From the NCBI GenBank assembly GCA_937927795.1, contig CALBSF010000080.1:1-14393 (forward strand): a stretch of 14,393 nt of DNA, read 5' to 3'. Positions 6,502 to 14,175 of this stretch are shown here, piece by piece; position 1 is the stretch's first letter, and every line of letters starts with the position of its first letter. The position numbers and the translations under genes are program-made. The notes beneath the pieces were generated by a model. That model had not been told where the DNA came from. It worked only from the letters and a program-made list of their open reading frames with translations, and did no database searches. The DNA is from an uncultured Rickettsiales bacterium. Lineage in GTDB: Bacteria; Pseudomonadota; Alphaproteobacteria; Rickettsiales; UBA1997.

Positions 6502-9339
6502 TTACTTTAACGCCTCGTCAATAAGATTTTTTTGCTCTTTTGCGTGATATGAGCCATATCCTGTTGCAGGAGAGGCGCAGGCAATTCTGCCAACATATTT
6601 TGCGCGAGAATTTTTGTGTTTAACTTCGATTAAACTTTCTTCAATTAAATCATCAACAAATTTCCATGCGCCCATGTTTTTAGGCTCTTCTTGACACCAA
6701 ATTACTTCGGCATTTTTGTATTTTTTTAATTCATTTTGCAATTCTTCTTTTGGAAAAGGATAGAATTGTTCTAAGCGAATTAGAGCTACATCGTTGATTT
6801 TCAAGGCTGTGCGAGCTTCTAATAAATCGTAATAAACTTTGCCTGAGCAAATTACAACTTTACGAACTTTAGCTTCAGCTGTAATTTCAGAGCTTTCAGC
6901 AATAATTGGTCTAAAAGTTAAATCAGAAAATTCCGCAATTGTTGAAGTTGCTAATTTATGACGAAGCAGCGATTTTGGCGACATTATCACCAATGGTTTG
7001 CGATCTTTTGAATGTAATTGGCGGCGCAGCGCATGGAAAAAATTTGCCGGACTTGTTATGTTGCAAACGCGCAAATTATCATCGGCGCAAGCTTGCAAAT
7101 AGCGCTCTAATCTGGCAGAAGAATGCTCTGGACCTTGACCTTCATAGCCATGAGGAAGAAGCATTACTAGGTTTGATTTTCTTAGCCACTTAACTTCACT
7201 TGAAGCTATAAATTGATCAAACATAATTTGGGCGCCGTTAGAAAAGTCGCCAAATTGTGCTTCCCAAATGGTTAAACCATTTGGTGTGGAAAGCGAATAA
7301 CCATATTCAAAACCAAGTACAGAATATTCTGAAAGCACGGAGTCATATACTTCATATTTGGCCTTAAAATTAGAGAAAATCGAGTGACGATTGCCATTAT
7401 TTGAATCGTGTAAAACTGAGTGGCGATGAGAGAAGGTGCCGCGCCCTGAGTCTTGTCCGGTGATTCTAACGCCAAAACCCTCATCTAGTAAAGATGCAAA
7501 AGCTAAGGCTTCCCCAGTTCCCCAGTCTATGTCTTTACCAGATTCAACCGCGTGTTTTCTGGCTTCAAGAGTTTTTACAATTTTTGGATTAGCATTAAAA
7601 TTAGCTGGAATTTCAAGGGTTTTGCTAATTAATTCTTGCAATTTTTTGCCTGCAACTTTTGTTTGGACTATAGAATTATCGCCATTTTTTATATTGCTCC
7701 AATCGCCCTTTAGCCAGTCAGCTTCTAGCGGCGTGTAAGTAGTTGATTTTTCAAATTCAGCTGATAAAAATTCTTCAAATTCACCAACCATTTTTTGATG
7801 CTCATTTTCAGAAATTATGCCGTCAGCAATTAATTTTTGAGAATAAATTTTTTCTAAAGTTGGATGCTCTTTTATTTTGCCATACATTACGGGCTGAGTG
7901 TAAAGCGGTTCATCGCCTTCATTATGGCCGTATCTGCGGTAGCAAATTAAATCAATTACCACATCTTTTTTGAAAGTTTGGCGGAATCGAGTTGCAATAT
8001 CAGAAACTTTTACCACACTTTCTGCGTCATCACCATTTACGTGAAAAATAGGCGCTTCTATTGATTTAGCAAGATCAGAGGCATAAGAAGTGCTTCTAGA
8101 ATCTGATGGATTTGCAGTAAAACCAATTTGATTATTGATAATTAAATGCATTACGCCGCCAGTATTATAGCCTTTAAGACCATTCATGATTAATGTTTCA
8201 GCAACAATTCCTTGCCCAGCAAAAGCGGCGTCGCCATGAATTAAAAGTGCGATTGCTTGAGTTTTGTCTTTGTCATTATAAAGATCTTGCTTAGCGCGAA
8301 TTCTTCCTGCAACCACAGGATTAACAGCCTCTAAATGCGAAGGATTGAAGGCAAGAGATAAATCAATTTTATTGCCAGCAATATTTCTGCTTGAAGCATA
8401 GCCCATGTGATATTTAACGTCACCAGATTTGGTAACGCCTTGAGGCATTCCTGGGGTTCCTTTAAATTCAGCAATTAGCTGGTGGTAAGGCTTTCCCATT
8501 ACTCCGGTTAGAGTGTTTAAGCGGCCACGATGAGCCATGCCAATCACAATTTTTTTAGTGCCAGATTTTGCTGCAACATCAATGATTTTTTCAATTGAAT
8601 TTATTGCAGAATCGCCACCTTCAACTGAAAATCTTTTTGCTCCGGGGAATCTTTTATGCAAAAATTGTTCGAATTTTTCAGTTCTGATAATTTCTTTTAA
8701 AATTTTAATTTTTTCTTCTTTTGAAAGATCGGTTAGAGCAACGTTTTCAAACTCTCTGGTTAGCCATTCTTTTTGTTTATTATTTGAAATATATTCAAAC
8801 TCTGTGCCGATTTTATTGGCGTAAATGAAATTTAAATATTCAATTACTTGTGAAATTTTTGCTTTTTGAAGTCCAAATTTTCCGTTTAAATTAACTTCTT
8901 TTTCAAGGTCGCTATCGTTAATATCGTGATTTTTTAGATCTAATTCAACAATAAATTTTTTCTCAATCAGGTCAAGTGGATCAAGGTTTGCGCTTAGGTG
9001 AGCATATTCTTCGTAAGCTGCAATTAAGTTATTTACGCGAATTTCTAAATCTTTGCCAGGCGCTACTGGGGCAGCTTTAACATCTTTTTTTACTTCTTTT
9101 GGAGCATTAGAAGAAATATCAAAATCAGCTGATCCAACAACTTTCAAATTTCTTTTTGCCCAAGATGGACCTTGATAATCAGCCAATACCGACTTTACTT
9201 CATCTTGATTATTTTTAAAAAAATCCGCCCAAGAATTATCAATGGAATTTGGATTTTGTAAGAATTTTTGATAAAGTTCGCTGATAAATACAATGTTAGC
9301 GCTGAAAAATGATGAGTTTTTGGATAAATCTTTTGACAT
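6502..9339 (-). CDS. sucA: 2-oxoglutarate dehydrogenase E1 component
   Basis: SucA decarboxylates 2-oxoglutarate with thiamine diphosphate and passes the succinyl group to the SucB lipoyl arm. The 945 residues match the usual length. The N-terminal helix that binds E2 is present (SANIVFISELYQKFLQNP, about 13-30). Core motifs are GMAHRGRLN (267-275), HLEAVNPVV (335-343), and the ThDP/Mg site GDAAFAGQG (369-377) with NNQIGFT (402-408). The C-terminus ends GYGSYHAKEQKNLIDEAL, as in rickettsial and other alphaproteobacterial enzymes. The start is ATG 9339 and no Shine-Dalgarno sequence is visible. The gene begins 40 bp after the 3' end of tRNA-Met, so both may share a transcript that RNases separate. 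Confidence 0.97.
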   Translation of the reverse strand: MSKDLSKNSSFFSANIVFISELYQKFLQNPNSIDNSWADFFKNNQDEVKSVLADYQGPSWAKRNLKVVGSADFDISSNAPKEVKKDVKAAPVAPGKDLEIRVNNLIAAYEEYAHLSANLDPLDLIEKKFIVELDLKNHDINDSDLEKEVNLNGKFGLQKAKISQVIEYLNFIYANKIGTEFEYISNNKQKEWLTREFENVALTDLSKEEKIKILKEIIRTEKFEQFLHKRFPGAKRFSVEGGDSAINSIEKIIDVAAKSGTKKIVIGMAHRGRLNTLTGVMGKPYHQLIAEFKGTPGMPQGVTKSGDVKYHMGYASSRNIAGNKIDLSLAFNPSHLEAVNPVVAGRIRAKQDLYNDKDKTQAIALLIHGDAAFAGQGIVAETLIMNGLKGYNTGGVMHLIINNQIGFTANPSDSRSTSYASDLAKSIEAPIFHVNGDDAESVVKVSDIATRFRQTFKKDVVIDLICYRRYGHNEGDEPLYTQPVMYGKIKEHPTLEKIYSQKLIADGIISENEHQKMVGEFEEFLSAEFEKSTTYTPLEADWLKGDWSNIKNGDNSIVQTKVAGKKLQELISKTLEIPANFNANPKIVKTLEARKHAVESGKDIDWGTGEALAFASLLDEGFGVRITGQDSGRGTFSHRHSVLHDSNNGNRHSIFSNFKAKYEVYDSVLSEYSVLGFEYGYSLSTPNGLTIWEAQFGDFSNGAQIMFDQFIASSEVKWLRKSNLVMLLPHGYEGQGPEHSSARLERYLQACADDNLRVCNITSPANFFHALRRQLHSKDRKPLVIMSPKSLLRHKLATSTIAEFSDLTFRPIIAESSEITAEAKVRKVVICSGKVYYDLLEARTALKINDVALIRLEQFYPFPKEELQNELKKYKNAEVIWCQEEPKNMGAWKFVDDLIEESLIEVKHKNSRAKYVGRIACASPATGYGSYHAKEQKNLIDEALK

Positions 9340-9379
9340 AAAATTATATTATGAAGCCAAGGCTTGATTCTTTAAGTAA

Positions 9380-9455
9380 TGGTAGCGGAGGAGGGAATCG
9401 AACCCCCGACACGCGGATTATGATCCCGCTGCTCTACCGACTGAGCTACTCCGCC
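9380..9455 (-). tRNA. tRNA-Met (CAT), elongator type
   Basis: The 76-nt gene folds as a full cloverleaf with encoded CCA. The acceptor stem GGCGGAG pairs with CTCCGCT (terminal G-U pair), the D stem is GCTC/GAGC, and the anticodon stem GCGGG/TCCGC carries the loop ATCATAA with anticodon CAT. The T arm is GGGGG-TTCGATT-CCCTC. It lacks the unpaired C1-A72 end of initiator tRNAs, so elongator Met is most likely. A lysidine-modified Ile tRNA also has a CAT anticodon and cannot be fully excluded. Two small oddities are A at position 32 instead of a pyrimidine and a G-U pair at 31-39. A palindromic element ends only 12 bp upstream. Confidence 0.92.
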
Positions 9456-9467
9456 AAAAAAGGAAGG

Positions 9468-9633
9468 TTAGAGTCTGTCGTCAAAATCATTTAGACCCAT
9501 ATTCTAACCTATTTTTGCTTATTTTTTAATAAAATTTTTTAAAATATATCCTGATATTTATCAAAATTTTATTAAAAAAGCGCTAAAAATATGACAGAAT
9601 CTGGGTCTAAATGATTTTGACGACAGACTCTAA
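9468..9633. mobile_element. 166-bp near-perfect palindrome, MITE-like, flanked by TA
   Basis: The arms 9468..9499 and 9602..9633 are exact inverted repeats of 32 bp. After one mismatch they continue for 5 more bp. Inner arms 9522..9538 and 9563..9579 (17 bp) are also exact, and a TATTTTT match lies between; all share one dyad axis near 9550. The element has no reading frame. Without the outer TA on each side it spans 9471..9630, beginning GAGTCTGTCG and ending CGACAGACTC. Terminal inverted repeats next to a duplicated TA are typical of MITEs moved by IS630/Tc1-mariner transposases; an IS5-type origin is the other option. No second copy is present in this window. Confidence 0.75.
9501..9529 (-). 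promoter_or_regulatory. candidate promoter inside the palindrome, reading into tRNA-Met and sucA
   Basis: On the minus strand, TTAAAA (9524..9529) and TAGAAT (9501..9506) are separated by 17 bp, matching consensus at 4 of 6 and 5 of 6 positions. The predicted start is about 40 bp upstream of the tRNA 5' end. Only 12 bp lie between the element and the tRNA, so the tRNA promoter must be inside the element or further upstream beyond nuoL. Confidence 0.3.
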
Positions 9634-9671
9634 TAGTATGTATATAAAAAATAAAAATTCAATTTAATTAT

Positions 9672-11633
9672 TTAAATTCCCAAAATACCTTTTAAGGAAG
9701 AAATTAAAAAGAAGGTAATTGCAATAAGTCCTAGAGCCATCCATAGAGCGTAGTTATAAAGATATCCGCTTTGTAATTTGCTGGCTTTTTGAGAAACTAA
9801 TCTGCAGAAATTTGCTGCAGAATTTGGCATTCCATCAACGATTTTTACATCGAAAAAGCGCCATAAAACATCGCCTATTTTTTTGGTTGGTTTTATTAAG
9901 ATAACTTCATAAATTTCGTCAAAATACCATTTATTGTAAGATAATTTGTAAAAAGGTTTGAAGATTTTGGCTAATTTTGACGGTAAATTGGTATTTTTTA
10001 AATAGAAAATATAAGCCAAGAAAATTGCTATAACGCCAACAATTAATGGTGAAATTTTTACCAAGAACGGAGCGTGATGAATTTCTTCTAATATTTTGTT
10101 ATTTTCTTTGGTAACGAAAATTGCATTTTCAAAAAAGTTATTTTCAAAAGAAACCATGTTAAAAATTTTAGCGCCAAAAAACCCTGCCAATATTGAGCCG
10201 GCAGCTAAAACAAAAAGTGGAATTAGCATTGTCAGGGGAGATTCGTGAGCATGATCAAGGGTGTGTTTATCTGCTCTAGATTTGCCGTGGAAAGTTAAAA
10301 ATAATAAGCGCCAAGAATAAAATGCGGTTAGAAAAGCTGCGGTAATTCCCATGTAGTAAGCAAGTTTTCCAAGGTGGCTATGAGACATAAAAGCGGCTTC
10401 TAAAATTACATCTTTAGAGTAAAATCCTGCAAATGGTGGAAAGCCTGCTAGCGCTAGTGAGCCAATCCACATCATGGCGTAAGTGATTGGAATTTTTTTG
10501 TAAATTCCGCCCATTTTTTGAATATCTTGCTGGTGATGCATAGCGTGAATTACGCTGCCTGCGCCAAGAAAGAGCAAGGCTTTGAAAAAAGCGTGAGTTG
10601 CTAAATGGAAAATTGCTGCTGAATAAGCGGAAACTCCGCAAGCAAAAAACATATAGCCAAGCTGCGAACAAGTTGAGTAAGCGATGATTTTTTTGATGTC
10701 ATTTTGGGTGAGGGCGATGGTTGCTGCAAATAGAGCTGTTGTGGCTCCAACCAAAGTTACCATCAATAACGCATTGGGTGATAATTCAAAAAGAGGGGAG
10801 CATCTTGCAACTAAAAATACACCAGCAGTAACCATGGTTGCAGCGTGAATTAGGGCAGAAACTGGGGTTGGGCCTTCCATTGCATCGGCAAGCCAAACGT
10901 GAAGTCCAATTTGCGCTGATTTTCCCATGGCGCCAATAAAGAGTAAGACGCAAATTATATCAATTGATGAAAAAGCGTGACCACAAATAATTAATTTATT
11001 GCCAATTTTTGAGGCAGCATTAGCAAAAACAGTGGAATATTCGATTGATCCAAAAGTAAAATAAATAAGAGCGATGGCAATTAAAAGACCAAAATCACCA
11101 ACTCGATTGGCGATAAATGCCTTCATTGCTGCGGCATTGGCTGATTGTTTTTTAAACCAAAAACCGATTAGCAAATAAGAGGCAACGCCAACGCCTTCCC
11201 AGCCAACGAATAATTGCAGAAAATTATCTGCGGTTACTAAAATTAACATGAAAAAAGTGAAGAGTGATAAATATGACATGAAGCGAGCGATTGATTTATC
11301 TTCATGCATATAGCCTATAGAGTAAACGTGCACTAGGCTTGAAACTACCGTTACCACAATTAGCATTATTGCGGTTAGGCGGTCTAATTTTAATGACCAA
11401 TTAACGGAAAAATCGCCTGAGGAGATCCAATTAATTAAAACAACATTGCTAGAAATTTGATTTTTCCAAACATCAGCAAATACGAAGCAGGCCGTGATGG
11501 CGCTGATTACAAGAAGTGAGGTGCTAAAAATTTGTGCGAATTTATCAGCGAAATCTTTGGGTAAAATTCTGGAAAAAAATCCGGAAAATAGAAAGCCAAA
11601 AAGTGGTAGGAATATTGTGAGTTTTAAGAGCAT
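9672..11633 (-). CDS. nuoL: NADH-quinone oxidoreductase subunit L (complex I)
   Basis: NuoL is the distal antiporter-like proton-pumping subunit of respiratory complex I in the inner membrane. The 653 residues fit the family. Signatures include HVYSIGYM (102-109), WEGVGVASYLLIGFW (145-159, with the key Glu146), NRVGDFG (176-182), LHVWLADAMEGPTPVSALIHAATM (243-266) and HATHAFFKALLF-type sequence near 340. The C-terminal part contains the long lateral-helix region and the alphaproteobacterial ending SGYLYNYALWMALG. Start is ATG 11633. No nuoK lies upstream and no nuoM or nuoN follows, so the gene is separated from the rest of the complex I operon. A MITE-like palindrome begins 38 bp after its stop. 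Confidence 0.96.
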   Translation of the reverse strand: MLLKLTIFLPLFGFLFSGFFSRILPKDFADKFAQIFSTSLLVISAITACFVFADVWKNQISSNVVLINWISSGDFSVNWSLKLDRLTAIMLIVVTVVSSLVHVYSIGYMHEDKSIARFMSYLSLFTFFMLILVTADNFLQLFVGWEGVGVASYLLIGFWFKKQSANAAAMKAFIANRVGDFGLLIAIALIYFTFGSIEYSTVFANAASKIGNKLIICGHAFSSIDIICVLLFIGAMGKSAQIGLHVWLADAMEGPTPVSALIHAATMVTAGVFLVARCSPLFELSPNALLMVTLVGATTALFAATIALTQNDIKKIIAYSTCSQLGYMFFACGVSAYSAAIFHLATHAFFKALLFLGAGSVIHAMHHQQDIQKMGGIYKKIPITYAMMWIGSLALAGFPPFAGFYSKDVILEAAFMSHSHLGKLAYYMGITAAFLTAFYSWRLLFLTFHGKSRADKHTLDHAHESPLTMLIPLFVLAAGSILAGFFGAKIFNMVSFENNFFENAIFVTKENNKILEEIHHAPFLVKISPLIVGVIAIFLAYIFYLKNTNLPSKLAKIFKPFYKLSYNKWYFDEIYEVILIKPTKKIGDVLWRFFDVKIVDGMPNSAANFCRLVSQKASKLQSGYLYNYALWMALGLIAITFFLISSLKGILGI

Positions 11634-11794
11634 TTTTTAGGAAATTATTTTTTTATATGAGTGTAATTGTAGAAATATATTAGAAAAAGTCAATTTGGGT
11701 AAATTTGAGAAAGAATTAAAAAATTTAAATTATATAAAAATCCTATGTTTAAATGTTAATTCGAAATAGATAATCTACCAAACCTCTACCAAAC

Positions 11795-11893
11795 CCCGTC
11801 ATCCTTGGGCTGCAAGCCCGAGGATCTCGTGCGTTTAACCTTTCTTAAGCCAAACTCATGAGATCCTCGATGCTTCGCATCAAGGATGACGGG
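11795..11893. repeat. nested palindromic dispersed repeat of the rickettsial/alphaproteobacterial type
   Basis: Two 37-bp arms (11795..11831 and 11857..11893) are inverted copies of each other. They share CCCGTCATCCTTG and CGAGGATCTC, with a different central 11 bp. Each arm is itself a hairpin: GGGCT-GCA-AGCCC in the left arm and GATGC-TTC-GCATC in the right. The loop bases change while the pairing is kept, which points to selection on, or regeneration of, the fold. Repeats with the GTCATCCTTGGG...GAGGATCTC theme are common dispersed elements in Rickettsiales genomes. Confidence 0.8.
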
Positions 11894-11913
11894 AGGGGGG
11901 CTTTTTTCTAGAA

Positions 11914-11955
11914 CTGCATTCAAAATAGACCTAAGAGCTGCGTTCTAAAATAGAC
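11914..11955. repeat. short imperfect direct repeat
   Basis: CTGCATTCAAAATAGAC at 11914..11930 recurs as CTGCGTTCTAAAATAGAC at 11938..11955, a period of about 24 bp. This may be a fragment of an older repeat element beside the palindrome. Confidence 0.5.
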
Positions 11956-11995
11956 TTCGCATTTGTTGTGGGGTTTATTTTAGGTGCCCAAGATT

Positions 11996-12018
11996 TGTCT
12001 ATATTACCAATAGAGACA
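11996..12018. terminator. small hairpin downstream of the lipoprotein operon, weak terminator candidate
   Basis: TGTCTATATT and AATAGAGACA pair over 10 bp with one mismatch across a 3-nt loop. It lies 37 bp past the last lipoprotein stop. The T-rich tail follows on the plus strand rather than the minus, so its role in ending the minus-strand operon is doubtful. Confidence 0.25.
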
Positions 12019-12054
12019 TTCTTTATTTTATTAATAATTACTAAATATTAATAA

Positions 12055-12570
12055 TTACCAAAGCCCTTTACTGCCAATTCTGGTATCGCCCTTGCCATCT
12101 ATTTTCCAAATATTTCCTACGCTATGAGCCATTGGATCATATCTTGTTTCTCCGGGAAGGGGGGCGGTCATGCCGGCGGTTTGAAGAAGGCCGTGTCTTG
12201 AATGTCGACAAAATGAGTGAGCGCCCCAGAAAATTGTATTATAATCGCTAAAATTTTTCTTAATATCGCTTAGGTCATCCCAGTTGATATCTTTTAACTC
12301 TTCTGGATATCTTTTTTTAATTTCAGGAATATTGGGATTTGATGAGGCGATGTCGGGGTCTTTGTGCCAAGTATAGAAGCTCATGCCGATGGCTCCACCA
12401 AATTGCGAGCCAAGACCAGATTCACAGCCGTGAATCCAGCCAAGTTTAAATCCGGGAGAGCCATTTTTTGGCATTTGTTTAAATAAAGTATAGCCTTGTG
12501 GTTTCCACCAGTTTTTTACGCCACAAGAGCCAAGAAGAAATGATAATATCAATAGTGTAATAATTCTCAT
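12055..12570 (-). CDS. lipoprotein of the GxxGC array, copy 5 (171 aa)
   Basis: ATG at 12570 gives a clean signal peptide ending in the lipobox LLGSC (Cys16). The frame extends further upstream, but that part overlaps the previous gene and lacks a signal. The first half-motif is FKLGWIHGC (41-49) and the second YNTIFWGAHSFC (110-121). The spacing between the two cysteines is 72, against 41-45 in the other copies, because of a charged insertion of about 30 residues (DPDIASSNPN..KKRYPEELKDINWDDL). A Gly/Pro-rich tail follows. It starts 2 bp after the previous gene. No known function; a periplasmic or outer-membrane lipoprotein is inferred. Confidence 0.75.
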   Translation of the reverse strand: MRIITLLILSFLLGSCGVKNWWKPQGYTLFKQMPKNGSPGFKLGWIHGCESGLGSQFGGAIGMSFYTWHKDPDIASSNPNIPEIKKRYPEELKDINWDDLSDIKKNFSDYNTIFWGAHSFCRHSRHGLLQTAGMTAPLPGETRYDPMAHSVGNIWKIDGKGDTRIGSKGLW

Positions 12571-12572
12571 AA

Positions 12573-13118
12573 TTATTGTCCAAAAAATTGCCCATGAGAG
12601 CCGCCAGCCCAGAGTGGATTTGCACTTAAAGCGCCGCCCCCCGAGCCACCAGACCACACTCCAAACATAGAGTCAAAGCCGTTGGAAGGATTTGGTTTGA
12701 TTGGTGCGTCAAGGCCGCCAAAAAATCCGCCCCAAGCATCATTGATATTTCCGGCCTCAATGAATGAATCGCCTCCCCAAGGAAGTATGTAGGTATCAGG
12801 AGAAGTGTTGGCACCAGATTCATATTGCAGGGCATATAAGAAGCAAAAAGTATAGCCTCTTTGATGACCAAAGCGATATTCAGAATTACTGATCAAATTA
12901 GCGTCGTAGCGGTAACCATAGCGCAGTTTGTAAATAAAATTTCCTCTAGCGTAAACTGAAGATGAGCAGCCGTCTTTATAGCCTTGTTGGAAAACCGGAG
13001 TTCCTTCTGGAAGTGTGATGTTGGTCCAAGCAAATACTGGCTTTCCAGCATCCTTAAACCATCTGCAAGAGCTTAAAAATAATATTATTATAATTAAAAA
13101 AATATTTTTTATTTTCAT
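12573..13118 (-). CDS. lipoprotein of the GxxGC array, copy 4 (181 aa)
   Basis: The signal peptide ends in the lipobox FLSSC (Cys18). Half-motif one is FQQGYKDGC (43-51) and half-motif two YRFGHQRGYTFC (81-92). The cysteines are 41 residues apart, and the first lies 33 residues after the lipidated Cys, as in copies 2 and 5. Unlike its relatives it has a long C-terminal extension (about 100-181) rich in Gly, Ser, Asn and Trp (WGGFFGGL, VWSGGSGGGALS), which looks flexible or surface-exposed. It lies 27 bp after copy 3. Function unknown. Confidence 0.75.
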   Translation of the reverse strand: MKIKNIFLIIIILFLSSCRWFKDAGKPVFAWTNITLPEGTPVFQQGYKDGCSSSVYARGNFIYKLRYGYRYDANLISNSEYRFGHQRGYTFCFLYALQYESGANTSPDTYILPWGGDSFIEAGNINDAWGGFFGGLDAPIKPNPSNGFDSMFGVWSGGSGGGALSANPLWAGGSHGQFFGQ

Positions 13119-13145
13119 TGGGTAATTAACTCAAGTAAAAAATTA

Positions 13146-13517
13146 TTATCTATATCCACCAAAAACTGAGCCCCAAATGGTGCTTTTTTGTTTAATATAA
13201 TCAACCCTATAGCAATACCAAAAGGCTGCGCCCCAAGCATTTGCATAATCACCGGAAGTTGTCATTTTATAACCATCTGCCTTATTATTGTCATAAAATG
13301 CTCCGTAAAATGTGTTTGAACCGCCCGCCATTCCAGTTTCACAGCCATCCTTCCATCCTTGTTTAAATTCCGGAGATGAATCTTTATCATCAATAAAATT
13401 ATTTTTTAACTCGCGATTTGGTCTTTCTGGGAAAATTATGGCGATTTTTTTATTACATGAAAATGTAAGGCCAAGGAAGGAAAAAAGCAGCAATATTTTT
13501 ACTAAATAGTTTTTCAT
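13146..13517 (-). CDS. lipoprotein of the GxxGC array, copy 3 (123 aa)
   Basis: The signal peptide ends in LTFSC (Cys21). Half-motif one is FKQGWKDGC (51-59) and half-motif two YANAWGAAFWYC (91-102), with the cysteines 43 apart. A short Gly/Tyr tail (WGSVFGGYR) ends the protein. The start ATG overlaps the stop codon of copy 2 by one base (TAATG), so the two are translationally coupled. I do not recognise the family. Confidence 0.75.
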   Translation of the reverse strand: MKNYLVKILLLFSFLGLTFSCNKKIAIIFPERPNRELKNNFIDDKDSSPEFKQGWKDGCETGMAGGSNTFYGAFYDNNKADGYKMTTSGDYANAWGAAFWYCYRVDYIKQKSTIWGSVFGGYR

Positions 13518-13855
13518 TATTCTAGTGGTCCTGAAAAATTTGGGTGATATTTAAAGCCAAAAGCTCTGGTATAGCACGCGAAAGTTCCTTGACCATATCC
13601 TCTTTGGTAGGTTTTGTCATGTTGGTAAACCCCGCTTCCAAAATCAGCGCTATCTTCGCGTTGATCAACCCAAGAGTTCATAAAAACTTTTGAAGAAAGT
13701 GCCATTCTGCAGCCCGCATACCAACCAGCTTTATATTCTGGCGGGCCGTCAGGGGTGTCAGTTTGCATTATAATTGGTTGATAAAATCCACTATTATCAG
13801 GCATTCTGCAATTTTGCAAAATCAAAAATAAAGTTATTAATAAAATTTTTTTCAT
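13517..13855 (-). CDS. lipoprotein of the GxxGC array, copy 2 (112 aa)
   Basis: The signal peptide ends in LILQNC (Cys16). Half-motif one is YKAGWYAGC (41-49) and half-motif two YQRGYGQGTFAC (83-94), with the cysteines 45 apart. The residues between are polar (SWVDQREDSADFGSG). It begins 3 bp after the stop of copy 1 and its last base overlaps the start of copy 3. Function unknown. The pairing of two motif cysteines in an exported protein suggests a disulfide, which is inference. Confidence 0.75.
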   Translation of the reverse strand: MKKILLITLFLILQNCRMPDNSGFYQPIIMQTDTPDGPPEYKAGWYAGCRMALSSKVFMNSWVDQREDSADFGSGVYQHDKTYQRGYGQGTFACYTRAFGFKYHPNFSGPLE

Positions 13856-13858
13856 GTT

Positions 13859-14119
13859 TTATAAAACATCGTGATCCATAATATAAACACATTGCTCAAA
13901 GCCATCCCACCAACCATCATCATAATCAGAGCCTTGTTTCATTAGTTTATAATCATATTTTGCATCATTGATTTCAGAGATCAAGCCTTTAGCAGTTGAG
14001 TCAAATGCTATTTCGCAGCCATCTTTAAATCCTTTGCCGTAAAGAGTGTCGGCAGGTGGAAATCCTTTAACTCCAGTAAGAGGTCTTGGCTTAAAGCCCC
14101 AATTCCAGCTTTTAGGCAT
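13859..14119 (-). CDS. lipoprotein of the GxxGC array, copy 1 (86 aa from first ATG; signal sequence lies upstream without a normal start)
   Basis: From the first ATG (14119) the protein carries half-motif one, YGKGFKDGC (27-35), and half-motif two, YDDGWWDGFEQC (66-77), with the cysteines 42 apart. The same frame stays open upstream to 14179 and encodes NIFLIILIFTLSCC, a good lipoprotein signal with lipobox TLSC. No ATG, GTG or TTG lies between that signal and the in-frame TAA at 14180..14182. Adding one base to the A7 run (14169..14175, plus strand) would join it to a TTG start and give LRSKIFFLIILIFTLSCC. It may be a sequencing error, a phase-variable start, or a decayed gene. It is the first gene of the array. 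Confidence 0.6.
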   Translation of the reverse strand: MPKSWNWGFKPRPLTGVKGFPPADTLYGKGFKDGCEIAFDSTAKGLISEINDAKYDYKLMKQGSDYDDGWWDGFEQCVYIMDHDVL

Positions 14120-14168
14120 TGGTTCTATAAATAAACTGCAACAACTTAAGGTAAAAATTAAAATTATT

Positions 14169-14175
14169 AAAAAAA
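14169..14175. repeat. A7 homopolymer at the disrupted start of lipoprotein copy 1
   Basis: Seven consecutive A on the plus strand (T7 on the coding strand) lie inside the signal-peptide code. One extra base restores a full signal peptide starting from TTG on the minus strand. Confidence 0.45.

Larger units (their letters stand above)
11634..12054. other. 421-bp gene-free gap with repeats
   Basis: No reading frame is supported here. The gap holds the nested palindrome at 11795..11893, a short imperfect direct repeat at 11914..11955 and a small hairpin at 11996..12018. It separates the lipoprotein operon from nuoL and must contain the nuoL promoter, which I cannot pinpoint in the AT-rich stretch 11640-11790. 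Confidence 0.7.

Noticed and set aside
11795..11955. CRISPR-like repeats
   Set aside because: The repeats are inverted or only two imperfect direct copies, with no regular spacers and no cas genes nearby.
12571..12657. Upstream extension of lipoprotein copy 5 (start at 12657)
   Set aside because: It overlaps copy 4 and would put 29 residues before an otherwise perfect signal peptide; ATG 12570 fits the array's tight spacing.
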